A stretch of DNA of 64,000 bases, taken from the NCBI RefSeq assembly GCF_905147365.1, contig NC_056415.1, positions 12,604,001-12,668,000 of the forward strand, read 5' to 3'. This stretch comes from Aricia agestis (lineage: Eukaryota; Arthropoda; Insecta; Lepidoptera; Lycaenidae). Shown piece after piece: positions 61,076 through 64,000 of the stretch. The stretch's first letter is position 1. Every line of letters starts with the position of its first letter. Below the pieces are notes generated by a model, which saw only the letters and a list, made by a program, of their open reading frames with translations, did no database searches and was not told where the DNA came from. A program made the position numbers and the translations under genes.

Positions 61076-63696
61076 ATACATAGGTATATGTTTTCTTCTC
61101 GTCGATTCGGCTCCCTTTATTCGAGAAACTAGTTACAGAAAATGTAAGTAAATATTACGTACATCAAATTATTACGCCTCAGGCGACAGGCCGTACATTT
61201 CCTACAGCGGAAACTGAGACCGAAAACTTCCTAATGCCTGCGTCTAAATACCAAAGTAAAATAATGCGTCTAAAAATAATTACTGACGATATCACACGGC
61301 TGGACGCTGAAAAAAATAGAACTGAAACTTATAAAAATAATATCGTTCTCAATTTTTTTGCGTTTTGTTACTCGCTTTGGATTATATTTATTATGCAATA
61401 TAGCCTGGGAAAATTAAGGAATTCAGACCAGATAATTCATGTAGTTTTGAAAGTTGGTACAGTTGTTCCCAAAGGTGCCCAGATTAATATATACCGTACC
61501 TACTAAAAGTCCCCGACTCCCGAGGGAGAGAGACAAGCCGGCGGTAGGGGAGGGGGGAAAGGTCTCTTATTCGAGGTTTCTGCTTGTGACTCGAAAATTA
61601 TTTATAATATCTCTTTAGTGATTTCTACATTAATTATCTACATTCCTATGAATTACGTCTAAACATTTTTACTGTACGATCATTACTTTAGGAAATACAA
61701 AGTATTAAAAGGGTACGCTCGCACTGTTTTTCCATACAAACGTATTCCCCAATTTACTCCCTGGACAATGCGTCTAGACAAATTATTTTTTATACAACAT
61801 TGGGATATGTTAAAGCTACTACTAGCTATCTACGTTCGTTTTTTTTTCTAAATTTACTTATAAATAAAAAAATCAAAAATCGCAAAAAATGAATGCCCCG
61901 TACCCCGCCAATCGACCGACCATAAAACAAAGGATCATGGGCATTTTGGTATATGTCTCAACTGAGGTCTCAACAGAGATAAAATATATACCATAGACAG
62001 GCCTGTAAAACTATTATAAAATATACGTTGGGTTACTAAAATTTTATTATTACTATAAAAAAGTTTGCTATTAGTAGCTATAGTAATTAAAAGAAGATTA
62101 TATTATTTTCTAAAAGGTGACAATCTTGATTTCGTCAGAAAGGGTACCTCTTACCTTACGCGATAGAAAGAGAGCGGACATGTAGGTAAATATAATTGTA
62201 GGCACCTAGCACTGCGCGGTCGGAATTTGAACTTTATAGTAGGTATCGTAGCATGAGTTGTTATTTTTTTAAACGGGTTTCACGAGTGGGAATTCTGTTG
62301 GTACTACTAATATATATTCTGTGCCATAGATAGCTCTTAGTGAGTAGGTAAAAAAGTTATATGGCGCCCAGCCCCTAACAACTGTACATTTTGAAATAAT
62401 GTACAAGACCGGCGTTACCGACGTAGTTTTTGTCGTCTATGTGGTAAGATTTATTTGCGCTTAGAAAGGTAGCGAATGTCTTGACTTAGACAATACACCT
62501 TAGATTTACGCTCACAGTAGTAGTTTAACCCCTCCCTCATACCGCTCATCCTTGGACGGCGGATCAGGTAACAACATAAAGTTAATGTACCTAGCGGAAT
62601 AGAGAAACAAAGGCCTGAACAAGAGAGATGTCACTATCAGTAACACTGCGTGGAAAAAAGAGACGTCTGATACATGACAGAAGCACTCTTTTTATGACGT
62701 CCAGTCGGCACGTTCCGCACGTTGACAATTTAATCTCATAGAATTCATGTTCAATCATGCTTGTGTAAGTGTATACGTACACATATTTTTCACACAGATG
62801 AAAACCAATTTTGGTTTCGTTTGACAGATCGAGATTGTTGCTCTATTACGCTATAACTGTATATTAACTTTATGAATTATGGGTAACAATGCGCGGCCGA
62901 TTTTTGCTCTCTCTTTCAGTCAGTCGTTCGCTTACATTGTCTGTCATTCAAAACATACCACTACTAGGTTTAAAACCGGCCAAGTGCGCCACGCCACGTA
63001 AGTCAATGAATGTACATATTTTATAACGTATTTAAACTAACAACATCATCTCAGTTACGATCAAAGGAATTTGAACGAAAAGTTCCTTTATACTTCGCCG
63101 AATAGATTTTTGTAGTTGATCGACTATAATTACCTACTCAATGACTTATGCATTCTTCTTAGCCGTGATAGTTTTCCTTATAAATTCAGCATATTTCCTA
63201 CTCCCTTAAATTTTTTCACATTTCCTGAAACAACCGTTTAGCTGATAGAAGTGGGGAACACTGGACTCTAATGATTTTTTCCACTTTAAAACTTAATATT
63301 TCACAAATGGGTCCGTAAATCGGAAAATGATCTATGAATACTAATAATATTTAAAAAAACCTATCCAACGACACCCCACACATCACAAAGCGGGCATAGT
63401 GTAGTCTTATCTGTAACGGCTACCTAGGAGCTTGTACTAATGGAGCCCCCATCAATGTTAATGATAAAGATGACGAAGATGAAACACAATTTGATTGATA
63501 AGTCGGCATACTTGTGCAAGTTTAACAATCTAGAATTTAAATTTGTAAAACGATTAAGCTTCTTGTTTTTATCACCTTTAATACTCTGTACTTCCTAAAG
63601 TAATGATCGTACAGTAAAAATATGACCAATGATATTCTACATAGTTTTACATACAATATCATTGGTTTACAGTAGACGTACTAATTTATAGGAAAC
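61076..63696. other. No recognised gene
   Basis: Non-coding A+T-rich sequence with a few short frames without domains. I looked for the missing 5' exons of the TMEM35-like gene here and saw none. A small imperfect hairpin (12-bp arms) lies at about 63,625-63,666. Confidence 0.4.
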
Positions 63697-63985
63697 GAGC
63701 TTTTGCCCGCGGCTTGGTACTACTAATATATATTCTGTGCCGCGGCTTCGCTCGCGTTAGGAAGTATTATGTATACAAACTTTCATCCCCTATTTGAACC
63801 CCTCTTGGGGTTGGAATTTATCAAAATACTTTCTTAGCGGATGCCTACGTCATAACATCTACCTGCATGCCAAATTTCAGCCCGATCTGTCCAGTGGTTT
63901 GGGCTGTGCGTTGATAGATCACTATGTCAATCACTCAGTCAGTCACCTTTGAGTTTTATATACTTATATATAGATATAGATATAG
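63697..63985 (+). repeat. Retroelement tail with a small filler insertion
   Basis: Related to 45727-45960. It starts GCTTTTGCCCGCGGCTT, where an insertion occurs, then resumes CGCGGCTTCGCTCGCGTTAG and ends in TATATAGATATAGATATAG. Confidence 0.65.
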
Positions 63986-64000
63986 ATAGTGCGTTCAAAT

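Overview
The window looks like a gene-poor, transposon-rich stretch of a lepidopteran (moth or butterfly) nuclear genome. The basis is spliced genes with short exons, strong A+T richness, and repeat families of the kind seen in Lepidoptera: a LINE tail in the jockey/CR1 style, a tRNA-derived SINE, many miniature inverted-repeat transposons (MITEs), and hAT, piggyBac and mariner relics. The species cannot be named from sequence alone.

Layout. Positions 1-8,450 hold no gene that I recognise, apart from one weak exon candidate near 7.1-7.3 kb. Positions 8,463-24,098 form one giant foldback element of 15.6 kb. It has inverted ends, a 9-bp target duplication, and two opposed arrays of a ~182-bp repeat, 4.0 kb on the left and 11.6 kb on the right. 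Positions 24.1-27.9 kb hold a piggyBac relic with its middle deleted, plus other repeats. A nine-exon plus-strand gene for a secreted, probably coiled-coil protein of 439 residues occupies 27.9-34.8 kb, with several MITEs in its introns. Positions 34.9-37.5 kb hold LINE and mariner debris. The first two exons of GOPC lie on the minus strand at 37.6-38.3 kb, and I did not find their downstream exons. Positions 38.4-50.9 kb are a graveyard of nested DNA transposons, including a hAT relic, several MITEs and a set of unusually perfect palindromes. Rheb (minus, complete, 182 aa) and Vta1/LIP5 (plus, complete, 312 aa) are divergent neighbours at 51.0-55.1 kb. Vta1 converges on the last two exons of a TMEM35/NACHO-like membrane protein (minus, 56.4-58.2 kb) whose 5' exons were not found. 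Positions 58.3-64.0 kb are again repeats.

The genes do not form one pathway. Rheb acts upstream of TORC1, Vta1 in late endosomal ESCRT-III/Vps4 disassembly, and GOPC in Golgi-to-surface sorting, so all three touch endomembrane or lysosomal biology. Their proximity is most simply ordinary gene order. The most unusual object is the giant foldback element. Its 182-bp units each carry two opposed copies of a 14-bp motif containing TGTACC, and the same core motif is clustered with helical-turn spacing in its termini.
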